A model generated the notes under the pieces. That model saw only the letters and a list, made by a program, of their open reading frames with translations. It was not told the DNA's origin and ran no database searches. From Ichthyophonus hoferi (lineage: Eukaryota; Opisthokonta; Ichthyosporea; Ichthyophonida; Ichthyophonidae), in contig NAOQ01000184.1 of the NCBI GenBank assembly GCA_002751075.1, positions 1-29,637 on the forward strand: a DNA stretch of 29,637 bases, read 5' to 3'. The translations under genes and the position numbers were made by a program. This document shows, one piece after another, positions 1 through 11,200 of this stretch. Numbering within the stretch: position 1 is the first letter of the stretch; every line of letters begins with the position of its first letter.

Positions 1-30
1 TATACCTATACTTATACTCTCCACTTCTAG

Positions 31-3000
31 ATTTATCGTCGTCTTAAAAAGTTGGAGCTTGTCAAGCGGAGATCAGAACTAATAAAGTATGTATATGTGT
101 GTATATATAAGTCTGTGTGTATTACATCATTTTATATTACACTATATTGCATTATATTATACTGTATGATATTATACTATACTATATTACATTATACTAT
201 ATTATACTATATTACATTAGATTATACTATATGCTATTATACTATACTATATGCTATTATACTATACTATATTACATTAGATTATACTATATGCTATTAT
301 ACTATACTATATTACATTAGATTATACTATATGCTATTATACTATACTATATGCTATTATACTATACTATATTACATTAGATTATACTATATTATATTCT
401 AATATACTATATTACATTATATTCTATTCCATTATGCTATATTATATTATATTAGCTTGTATTAAATTTTATTATACTATATTATATATAGATCTCAATA
501 TTCACATGTGATCTTTAACGAATCAGTGAAGAGTCCTCCGAAGATGAAGAACCAACCACGTGGACAGAAGAGGATAACTTGAACCTCAAATTAATGTAAA
601 TAGGATATGTTATATTATGCTATGTTGTTTTATGTTATGTTATGTTCTATTATATGTTACATTGGGTTGTGTTATAGTATATGTTATGTTATATTATATG
701 TCATGCTATGTTATGTTATGTTATGTTACGTTATAGTATATATTATGTTATGATATGTTATGATAGGTTAGGTTATGTTATATTGTTTCATATTATACTA
801 TATGCCATGTTATGTAATGTTATGCTATATTATATTATGTTATATTAGATTATGTCATAGTATATACTATGCTATATTATATGTTATGTTATGTTTTATT
901 AAATCCTACTATATTATATTCATTATATTATATCCCATCATGTTATGCTTAAATGTATCGATGTCTTGTTTATTAATAATTACTCTATCGATGTGTACCC
1001 ATACATCTACAAGGATGACTAAACTGTGGCTTATTCCAGAATACTGTATAGTATTAGCTATACATATTAAATATTACACTAGATATTATAGTATAACTAC
1101 TGATAATGAACACCAATCAGGTATGAGAAAGATAAGCATAATATCTCTGAGGTCGCCTCTCTATTGGGTAAGACAGATTATCAGGTAGGTTGATCCAGCA
1201 ATCACATGGGATCTTGGTAGGACGGAGTATTTGTATGGTATAATGATATAGGAAAATAGTGTATGATATTGTATGATAATATAATGTAATATAATGTAAT
1301 ATAATATAATATAATGCACTAAATATATAAGTATTGGATTGAACGGGTTCCTTAATTAGAAATAATGCAATATATGTATATGGAGAGAGAGCGAAAGAGA
1401 AAGAGAAATTCTTTAATTGGTCATTAATTAATCATTAATTAACATGTTATTAACACGGTGTGTTTGGGACCAATTAGACGTCTAAGCAGCTTCGTAGGCT
1501 AGGCCTATCAGAGAAGGCGAAGAAAGCTCGAAAGAGAAAAGGGAAAAGGTTATTAGTGCTTATAATTTACAATATACATTAGTATTGATATATATATATA
1601 TATATGCATTGCTCGTGTCTAAATTATGCCGATAATGTAACATAACACGGATATGTTATATTATAGATTGTATTACATTATATTGTATTGTGTTGTACTA
1701 TATTGTATTGTATTGTATTTTATTGTATTGTATTGTATTGCGTTGTACTATATTCTATTATACTGTATTGTGTTACATTATATTATATTATATTGCATTG
1801 TCTTGCAGTGTACATATATATATCATATGGTACTTTATAGATCTATGATAAAATTTTAAATATGTATTTTATTGGCTCAAAATTATGTCTAAAAATTATA
1901 ATTGTAGATGAAGATGTGATATTATAAAAGGTGTTTGAACTATGCTGATACTCTATCAATGGATACTCTAGAATGATGGCTGATAGTGCCAGTGATTCGT
2001 CAAGTGATGATAGCAGGTGAGGCGTGTAAACTATATATTAATATAAGATATAGTCTGCATATAATATAGTATAGTGATATATTGTACAGTTATATAATTT
2101 CTTTGAATTCTATCTTGCTTCCGTTTCTATTTTCTTTTTTCTTAATATACATATATACTGTTCTGTATATGTAGGCCTAATTTGGTATATAGATTACTAC
2201 CTACTATATGAAAACTTACACACCTTCCCTATATGGATATATAGTGAGCCATCAGATCTCAGCCCACCAATCAATGTACCCGATCTACCCCTAGCCATGG
2301 CCCGTCTTAAAACCAGTCCCCAGTTTGATATGATAGACTCATGGCTATTGGTGGAAATGGATACCTGTATTAACGGGAGGTTGCTAGGTGGAGAGGAGGC
2401 AGAAAGAGGATATGGTAGGCAATGTCTACTGTGGTTTGCAAGTGGTTGTCATTAGTGCTAACTAATGATTAATTAGTGACCACTTTATCTCCCTCTCATT
2501 CTCTCTTCCTCTCCCTTTCCCTTTTTCTCTCCCTCTCCCTCTCTCTCCTATATAGAGCTATATACGATGGAAGAGAGTGAGAAGGCTGCCATGGCCAGTG
2601 CGAACTTTACAGCTGTGCTAAGGGCTATGCACTTCACACCACCACCTACAGGTAGGTATAGTATAGTGTATAGGGTATAGGGTATAGGGATAATGATATG
2701 GTATCGTTACAGGGCATATAGGTAGGGATAGGATTATTGTTATTGTGATTATGATTATTATTATTATACTATTATACTATAGTACTGTTATCCTATCGTG
2801 CGATGAGACTTTCTTAAATACATTAATAAAACTTAATTTTTTATTTCTATAATTTTCCATAGGTAGGTGGGGGGTTTATAAACTAGGGGGGTCGAATATT
2901 TATGGTGCATTGTAGACCAATGGGATTTAATACTTATGGTGCGCTTTAGACCAACCAGATGGCTATTGGGAGATACCACCTGAGCTAACGAGCAAGCGGC

Positions 3001-4134
3001 TTTCTAAGCTACTAGATTTGCTACGTTTACAAGTCAATGATCCAGGTAGGTAGAGGATAGGGTATAGTGTATATCTCATATATTATATGTGTGGGTATGT
3101 GTAATAGTATATAGTGTATACTGTATATATTGCATAGTTAAGTACAAGATTTATATATTTATTAGTGTATCAAAATCCAACCATGCTTCACCCATACAAT
3201 TATACTATAATATACTATAATATACTATAATATACTATAATATACTTTATATAGTAGGTCTGTATATATATATATTAGTATAAATATCAAGATCCAATCA
3301 TACTCTGCCTATGTAATTATATTATAATATATAATCACTAACCACTAATTTCTTAGGATCTATGCTACCACTGCCTTCCCCTGCAAAGCAAAAGCCAATC
3401 AAATCCAAGTCCAAGTCCAAATATAGGTAGGTGATATCTCATTGACTATTGATCTGTTATCTATGATGTCATAGTGACAATGTTCTCGTGTATTATTGGT
3501 CATAGAAAATCTAACATATTATATTGTATTATATTATATTAGTTTATATAACTTTATATAATATTATAATATGTCATAGCTTTGTATAGTATACTATATT
3601 ATATTCTGTTATGTTACATTTTATTACTCATTTTTAGAACCCCTTGGTTAATACTCAATGAAGCATATGCTTCTCCAATTACTAACGAGTATAGTAGATA
3701 TTAATCAGCATATATGTCCATTTATGGGCTTTTACTCATTTATATCCCTTCAATCAGAAAACCTATGAAGCATCGACCAATTAGCGATGAAGAGGATGAT
3801 GATATGTTTGAAAAAGAATTGGCTAGTATAAAAAGGAAGGCAGACAGAAGAGTGAGCACTGGGTCTGAAGAGGAGGAAGGAAGAGAAGTACAGGGCGTAA
3901 AGAGAGGGAGAAGGGGAGAGAGTGAGGATAGAGATTATAGTAAGGAACAACAAGGGAGTGGATTGGATAGGGTGGAGGGAGAGGAGAAGTGGGGGGAGAA
4001 GGTGGAACTAATTGAGAATAAAGAGGAAGAGAGAGAGGGAGGGAAGGAGCTGAATAGTGGCAATATGATCCTTTCGGACTCTGATAAGGATAGTCCATTT
4101 AGAAGGATTGTAGTGGCAAAGAAAGGTAAGTGTG

Positions 4135-4168
<34 letters not shown>

Positions 4169-4571
4169 TGTATATGTATATATATATATATATAGGGGAG
4201 AAGGAGAGAGATGGGGTGACTGTATTGTATTGTACGGGGTTAGGTTTGGTTGTGTAGGTGTAGTATGGTATTGTATTGTATTGGCATAATCTGATATAAC
4301 ATACTGTATGGCTAAAATGTGCATTGGGATATATCAAATACCATATATGTACATACACACAAAACCGCCTACATAGCAACCAAAACACAAGATAGCTATA
4401 TAAAGTATATAATACAAGTATAGATCTAAATAAATTTAATTAACCAGTTAATAATATGACCTTTACCCAACCATAGAGGCCACAGGGTCCAGTGATGATG
4501 ATACTCTGCCAGTCAATAATGGCCATAGCAAACGTAAGGTCGCTGTGTTTTTCTCGGATGAAGAGGATTAA
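31..4571 (+). CDS. Timeless/Swi1/Tof1-type replication fork protection protein, C-terminal part (5' end outside window)
   Basis: Eleven exons join in frame with no stop until the end: 31-86, 527-595, 1121-1184, 1478-1548, 1972-2016, 2245-2414, 2556-2651, 2959-3045, 3357-3426, 3758-4125, 4477-4571 (1191 nt, 396 aa plus TAA). Introns are GT-AG, often starting GTAGGT. The joined protein has a basic stretch (RRLKKLELVKRRSELI), an acidic patch, then WTEEDNLNLKLMYEK and LRRLGLSEKAKKARKRK. A segment containing DGYWEIPPELTSKRL follows, then a long Lys/Glu-rich tail ending KRKVAVFFSDEED. The WTEE...L..LYE...I...L plus LRRLGL arrangement and the basic-acidic tail fit the C-terminal half of Timeless/Swi1/Tof1. 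With Tipin/Csm3, that family stabilises stalled replication forks and supports the S-phase checkpoint in the nucleus. Assignment is from remembered family features, not a search. The exon chain is well supported; the exact family is likely but not proven. An AATAAA lies just after the stop. Confidence 0.72.
87..526 (+). repeat. Intronic AT-rich tandem repeat (20/40-bp higher-order units)
   Basis: The first visible intron of the Timeless-like gene. From about 130 to 410 it is built from ATTATACTATA-type units that alternate ATGCT and ATTACATTAG spacers in 20- and 40-bp steps. Open frames here translate only to ILYYTIC-type repeats and are not genes. Confidence 0.85.
596..930 (+). repeat. Intronic TTATG/TTATA pentamer-like repeat
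   Basis: Most of this intron of the Timeless-like gene is a degenerate run of TTATG and TTATA units. It has a different base flavour (T/G rich) from the repeat in the preceding intron, so the two arose independently. Confidence 0.8.
1656..1805 (+). repeat. Intronic TATTG pentamer repeat
   Basis: A run of TATTG and TATTA pentamers with occasional TACTA interruptions, inside the intron 1549-1971 of the Timeless-like gene. No coding support. Confidence 0.8.
4136..4192 (+). repeat. GTAT microsatellite followed by TA run
   Basis: (GTAT)n then (TA)n directly after the 5' splice site at 4126 in the last intron of the Timeless-like gene. It extends the exon 10 reading frame into low-complexity sequence that is not coding. 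Confidence 0.85.
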
Positions 4572-5205
4572 ATAAATTATTTGATAGGTTGAGGTCTTAT
4601 ACAATTATAGTATAATATATTATATATATTATATTACCAATAAAGTCTGTAATATGATATCTGCAGGGATCACCCTGTGTAATGATTTTATTATGATTAT
4701 TACCATTGTTAGTAATAGTAGTAGTAGTAGTAATCTTATTATTGTTGTTGTTAGTAGTAGCATTACTACTATTATTAATAATATAGTGTAGTACAGTATT
4801 ATCTTAAGTTTTCTATCCTTTCTTTTCAAGGTGTTTAGACCTTTGTTAGTTGTAGCATAACAACCACGCGAAGTCATTCATTACAGTACACAAGTACACA
4901 AAGTCATATAAATAGATGAAATATGCGGTTGTTTCATATAAATTTATTTCGCTCCATTTCTCTTAGTTTAATTTCAAAAACATAGGTTTTAAAAAGATGA
5001 ATACTAAGGATGTTTCATAAAGATGCCCTAAGACATAAAGCAGTTAAAAGAATCCCTACTATAAAAAAAAAAATAGTGAAGTTCTACAACAATAAAATAC
5101 CTGAAGTTAATGTTGAGTAAGGTATTAAAGACTAGGTAGACATTATCCTATAACATGAGCAAGTTTTATCACAATAATCTCTTTGCTTGTAGGAACACTA
5201 GCAGT
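4572..5205. other. Convergent intergenic spacer
   Basis: Lies between the 3' ends of the Timeless-like gene (+) and the PH-domain gene (-). It holds a short AGT/AGTA trinucleotide tract near 4706-4735 and a poly-A stretch near 5063. No gene or structured RNA seen. Confidence 0.6.
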
Positions 5206-5646
5206 TCAAGACATGGTAGAGGGAGAAAGGTAGGGTTGTATAGCCTTAATCCAGATGTCTGCCTCCTCTTTAGTGTCTGCTTGTAGCAAGTATGTCCTCA
5301 CATTATCAGTCTTATTGGAGGAATATATTGTAAACATAGTCATGTTATTGTCATACGACTTCATACGCTCACATACATTATACTCGGAGAGATTAATGAT
5401 CCTAGGCTTTTTGGATTCAGCTATACTGTGTTTTGAAGTGTAGCGAATGATTCCAGTTTCGGCTTCCAATTCAAAACATCTAGACTGCCAAGTTTTGACA
5501 CTATGAAGCCCTAACTTCATTATGTGCGAAGTAATATTTTCTGTAGGCTTACATTTAGATATGGGTGAGCTATTGGTAGTTTTAGGTGTACGCGGTTGAA
5601 CCGTCTCCAGAGAGCCTCCAGGGTGTTGTAGAAGAGGAGGAGACAT
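5206..5646 (-). CDS. Small PH-domain protein
   Basis: Single-exon frame of 146 codons on the minus strand, ATG at 5646 and TGA at its low end. Residues 1-38 are Pro/Ser/Thr-rich and probably disordered. Residues about 40-138 read as one pleckstrin-homology domain: a first strand with KLG, then KTWQSRCFELEAETGIIRY (strands 2-3), a central IINLSEYNV strand, MTMFTIYS, TYLLQADT, and a C-terminal helix EEADIWIKAI carrying the near-invariant Trp (W132). PH domains bind phosphoinositides or protein partners at membranes. This one is almost nothing but the domain, like a stand-alone adaptor. No catalytic domain is fused. The neighbour is convergent, so no operon-type inference is possible. A 5' exon further upstream cannot be excluded. 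Confidence 0.78.
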   Translation of the reverse strand: MSPPLLQHPGGSLETVQPRTPKTTNSSPISKCKPTENITSHIMKLGLHSVKTWQSRCFELEAETGIIRYTSKHSIAESKKPRIINLSEYNVCERMKSYDNNMTMFTIYSSNKTDNVRTYLLQADTKEEADIWIKAIQPYLSPSTMS

Positions 5647-6987
5647 AATACTATGTAGTGTATGTATAGTTAGTACAATAACAATAATAAGATACTGGTA
5701 ACTATAGTTATATTGGGTATTATATTAGTTGGTTATATTAATTCGAATATGGTTCTTGGGTCTTACACTAAAATGTAAACAAATTTTAAAATTATTAAAT
5801 ACATAAAAAATAAAAATATGGAAGTATGATTCGGTCTCTTACTGGCTAATTATTTGAGCGCTGTAGTAGATTACGCAACTTAATAGGATTGGCAACTTTA
5901 AAATTCTATAATTAATCTAGCAATAGTGTGGTTATTTATATATTTCAGATACTATTACTGGTGCCAAACTATCTTCTAAATTTCTTATTGGCTGGTCTAA
6001 TAAAAATTATTAGTGAACTTGTTACTCCTTGTTACTCTGTGCAGCTTCACTGGTAAGATTGACCCGTCAGTTATAACTTAGCTGTGATTCTCAGTTTAAC
6101 AACTGAAATATTAGATTGGAGTTAGATTGAAATCCATCAGGCAAACCCCAAATCACAACCTCATTTCTATCAATATTATGTAAAGCTTATCTACAGATGA
6201 CTATTCCGGGACTTCTACATAAATCAGTCATTTGATTGGCAAACATTTACAAGATAGACTGCTCAACTTATCAGTATTATTTCCAGAATTAATTTGTTTC
6301 CGCTATGTTGTTAAACGTTCAATGCATCTTTGATCAGCCTGCTCACTCAATACCAGGACTAGCACTGTAAACTGTCTTGTTTCTTTCTTAAGATCGCATT
6401 TAAAAGAGGATCTATCTTCACGTTTCATGCCACGTACTTGCAGACCTTAATTGCCTCTCACATAGTAAAAATTTTATAAACATTCTGTTTGGTAACTTAA
6501 GTAACTTCAATCAGAAACAATATAATACATAACAATAACACAGAATATAGTATGAGTACAATATAACTAATATTAAGATACTACATATATGAATGAAAAT
6601 AAATGTGGTACGTAAAAATAGATTAATACTGATATATAACATTGTGTTAACTAACTAATAATCTATTTCATTGTAGTTCATATGCAGTTTCATATGCAAC
6701 AAAAACTCACAAGAATATTGCTTTACTATTAAATATATATTGTCTCAAATTCTCTACAATTACTACCTAAAATTCTTATAATTCTATGGCAGCTAGAGTT
6801 GTTGAAATGCTGAAATAGAGGGCAAGTATACCTTGTCTTTATTTTAAGCCACTACACTGACAATGACGCATGTCAGGTGGCGGACTATAGTGAAAACAAA
6901 CCTGGAGGCCTCATCTCAACTATACAGTGGTTAAATTTATACCATTATAAACACCGGTAATGCGGCGGAATTGAATGTGGACCAAAT

Positions 6988-7014
6988 TGTATACCTAATA
7001 AAATAAGGTATACA
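6988..7014. other. Perfect inverted repeat (9-bp stem, 9-nt loop)
   Basis: TGTATACCT at 6988-6996 is exactly reverse-complementary to AGGTATACA at 7006-7014, around an A/T-only loop. It lies in a gene-free region. Chance palindromes are fairly likely in AT-rich DNA, so no function is assigned. Confidence 0.5.
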
Positions 7015-7463
7015 GGTATTAATTTCAATATGAACCATTACTACGTAGGTGTGATGGATAACTATTATTGTACGTATTAGCTAAATAGTACTTAATATTG
7101 ATCAATAGCCAATATAAATAAATAGAATTTGTTTTATATTTTAATAGAAATAAATAATGAATTAAGTTATCACGGTAACGTATTACACATGTTTCAACAA
7201 CATTTGGCTCCTGCAACGAACTCTTCAATGCTCAAAGATATTGAGTCAAAAAATACGACATCAAAGAGAGAAGATTATGTAATATAAAGTAATCGTCAAT
7301 GTAATGATTATGGTAATAATTAAGGTATTGGAAATAAAACCAGTATCTGTTATACTGACTTCCAGTTGACGTATGATGTTCCTATCTACTAGTAGTTGAT
7401 CTAGATCGTGATAACTAGGAAAGGGATAAGTTAAAGCTCCTACGTGTTCTTAGGCTCTACCAT

Positions 7464-7632
7464 AAGGTAATAATTAAGGTAATAATTGAGGTAATAATTA
7501 AGATAATAATTAAAGTAATAATTAAGGTAATAATTAAGGTAATAATTAAATTATTAATTAAGGTAATAATTAAGGTAATAATTAAAGTACCAATTAAGGT
7601 ATGAATTAAGGTATTGATTAAGATAATAAATA
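7464..7632. repeat. 12-bp minisatellite, unit AAGGTAATAATT
   Basis: Roughly fourteen tandem copies with small substitutions, degrading toward the right end. It creates an antisense frame of (L-I-I-T) repeats that is not a gene. A single related unit occurs at about 7308-7330, left of the array. Confidence 0.88.
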
Positions 7633-8213
7633 ATAAATAGATCTGCACGCGCAGTGTCTCAGATCTCTCATAATTGGTCCATCCGTTTATCACTGTACGT
7701 CATCATTCGTGTTGGCCTCATGTGGATAGGCGGTAGATGAATGAGCGCCGCTAATGGTTAAGCCTGTAATGTATATAGAGGAAAAGAGATAAAGAGGAGG
7801 TGATGGAAGGGAGAGTTAGAAGATGAATGGGACATAGCATTGCATTACGCAATAGCTATATGACGTAACCTAGAGAGATCGATCTTGTAACAACTCAATC
7901 GACTGAATCATTGATATCTACCAAGTGATCTATATAATTATTAAAGAAAACCTATACATGTATATTGGATTTTAGTCTGAAGATCTGCGCTTCCTATATA
8001 TATATTTAAAATTTTCACCAAGTATGAACGTTCTAAACCAATTCCATATTTGGTATTAAAGCGGCATAACATATTTTATATTTCTGTGGGTAATAGTATA
8101 AATGAATATTACAATAGATAAGTGGGTAGAGTCAAGGAGGGATCAGTATACTTATGTGTATGTATATATGGTATAGATATGGGCGGGTGGAACAAGAATG
8201 GAGGATAGATTAA

Positions 8214-11200
8214 TCACACCACTTCATTCCCTGTATAATGCCCATAGAGTGAGAGTGAGAGGGAAAAGAAAAGGGGTAAAGAGAAGTGATAAAGGTAGAA
8301 TAAAAAAGATAAAAAAATTAAATTAATCTAAATTAAATTACATTAAATTAAATTAGATAAAGGGGCCAGAGATACTCGGAGAAACAATGAGAAAGATCCC
8401 AAATAGAAGTATTAAGATGATAAGGATTACGTCATAGTATACCATATTAGATAATACTCGGCCATATATGTACCATAGAAATATAAAATATAAAAGGGAA
8501 TAATAAATAAAACCATGATAAATGAAATGAACTGAATAAGGTGATGCAATCCAATATATCATAACATACCATGTCACATTAAAATTATAAGGGCTAGTAT
8601 TAAAATTTAAAAAAAATTAAATTAAATTATGCAAAAAAAAATAGAATTTAAAATATGAAACATAAACTAAGAGAGAAAATAGCACACCCATAACAGATGT
8701 AATGCTGGCAGAATCATTGTGATATTAAAATCTAAAACTATTAATTATTAACTATGGATTAAAATTAAACATTTAAAAATAGAACATGGAAAACTAAGAA
8801 TGAAGAGAAAGTAGCATACCCATAACGGATGCGATGCTAGCAGATTCATTACTCCGTACACGCATATGACCCAAGGTAGAGGCAGGGCGGACAAAGACAA
8901 AGGACTGGATATCCTCTTCACTAACTTGCACACGTTCTTGCATGTCACTGATTAAGTAGGAATAATTATCACTGTGGGGTTGAGGGGTGGGTGGGGAAAG
9001 ACACAGGAGAGGTTATTAGGGAATTAGTATGGTTGATTGGGTGTTAATTATTGACACTAGCATATATAGTTATTATGTAAATATAACCAAAATTGAAGTC
9101 ATTTTTATATATTAACACGTCAAATCAGTTCATACAATGAATCTTATTTCAACTGTACATGACAATTTAATTATTACATATTAGAGATTTTTTAGACAAA
9201 GTTACTAGTTTAATACATAAATAATAATCATATTAAATATAACCACTTCAAATTTGAGAATTTGAGCTATTGTGTCTTTGAAAGAGAGACAGTAATGGAA
9301 TATGTGATTATATAAATGAAATGGGGGAATAGGTGTGGATATGTATGGGATTCAGATGGGCTAAGTGGTTAGGGGTGTTGGAATAGGCGAGGTGATGTAT
9401 AAGGGAATACCTAGGAAAGAATGGACACTAGAAGCTGGCTCTATATAACTATGTATAGGTAGTTAAATATATATATATATATATATGTTAAAAATATCTC
9501 TATACACCATCAACTCAATCAAATGTTCGCTTTAAGCACAAACATAATCCCCCACCAATAATTATAGCCCAATAAATACATATATATGATAGTCTATGAT
9601 AGTATAGTATAGGATAGTATGAGTTAACTATACGTACATACGGGTGGTGGCAGCTGCACACCACCAGGCATAGTAGAGAGTGCCTAGTTTAGAGATCTGA
9701 GGATTACTATTAACAACGGCTACTCATTGGATAATTAAAATGGATTAAAATGACCATTTAAATATAGAGAAAGATAGACGAGAAGGAGAGAAGGTGTAGG
9801 CGTGGGCGTGGGAGGTTGTGTGTTAGTTACAGGTAGGAAAATCTAATTGGTTTTAAATAGTGAAAATGATTGGGTACGGATAGAGTATATATAGAGAGTT
9901 TGGGTATAGGTGAAACGGGGCTGGAATATTATATGACATTGTATGAAGCGTTAGATGAATGGGCATAATCAAATATTAAGGATAATAGTTATATTATGGG
10001 TATGGTAGGATAAGGTAGAGAGGTTAGAATAATATATGATATATACCTACTCGTGTTATACTATATGCATGTGGAATATGATATCGTTCAAGACTATATG
10101 TATAATACTGTACACTAATAAAAAAATACTAAATAATGCCATACAACATATAGCACTATATATATATATTAAAGACAGGTAGGTAAATCAAGCAACAAAA
10201 GTCTATCTCAGTGCAAATATGCTTCTCTGTATGGTTATATCAAACTCTACATATATGGTTATACATAGAAATACATATAAATATGATTAAAGCAATCGAA
10301 CTACAGCAATAAAAAATATAATACCAAGATCACCTTACACATGATTAGGATACAAAAGATATAAAAACATAATAATAAAATTAAAAATTAAACTAAAAAT
10401 AGACACTACGACTAAGCAATAGCAAGAAAATATAAACATACCTTCCAATACAAATCGTAGTCTCGGTCCTGATGTCGAAGTGCGCTCGACTAATCTCCAT
10501 AAAGGAGCTAGATCCTCATTGGCTACATGATAACAGTACTGTGCAACTGCGAGATAGATTTGCAATTCTTTCCTTGCAACAAAGATAAAATTGTTGGATA
10601 TATATTGTTGATTTTGTTGTAACAGAAGCATGTGGTCTCTGCGTGATCTTTTCAATTTCATTGGTTTGCGATTGTGACAACCATCGCTATGGCATCCACT
10701 TTCATGGCGATCGTTACAATTAAGACTACTATTACTGTTAATATTACTATTACTATTATTATTATTATTATTATTATTACTATGGCTATTAGTATTAGCA
10801 TTAGTATGACTATTACTGTTACCGTCACTATTAATATTATTATTACTATTCTTATTACTATTACTATTACTATCAGTAAAGATATATTCATTATTTACAT
10901 TATTAAAATTATTAGTATTATTATTATTATTATTGCTATCATTATTATTATTATTGCCACTATTATTATTACTATTAATAACACTAAATTCACTACTATG
11001 TTCATTATTTTCATTATCCCGACCACACGTACAACTACAGCTACACGCTTCTGGCAGCTGCATATTCATGGCTCCATCAGAGCCACAATACAATTCACAA
11101 TCATCTTCATCCTCATCTTCTTTATCCTCCTTTCCATCATTATTAATATTACTATCCCATTCTCTCTCACTATATTCCTTTTCATCTATAGTAGATAGCT

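Larger units (their letters stand above)
5647..8213. other. Gene-poor intergenic region
   Basis: About 2.6 kb, with no frame or splice chain I can support on either strand. It contains a perfect 9-bp-stem hairpin (6988-7014), the 12-bp minisatellite at 7464-7632, and scattered AT-rich sequence. A slightly more GC-rich patch at about 6850-6985 could hold a small exon or regulatory DNA, but I see no start or splice evidence. Confidence 0.5.

Noticed and set aside
52-402. 116-codon plus-strand frame rich in Leu, Tyr and Ile
   Set aside because: Only its first few codons (through 86) are a real exon of the Timeless-like gene, in the same frame. The rest is translation of an intronic AT repeat.
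8353-8577. Hydrophobic 74-codon minus-strand frame that could be read as membrane segments
   Set aside because: AT-rich intronic sequence between two splice-supported positions. Its hydrophobicity follows from base composition, and no start or splice context supports it.
10674-11198. Ile/Thr-rich plus-strand frame
   Set aside because: Antisense shadow of the Asn tract in the minus-strand gene.
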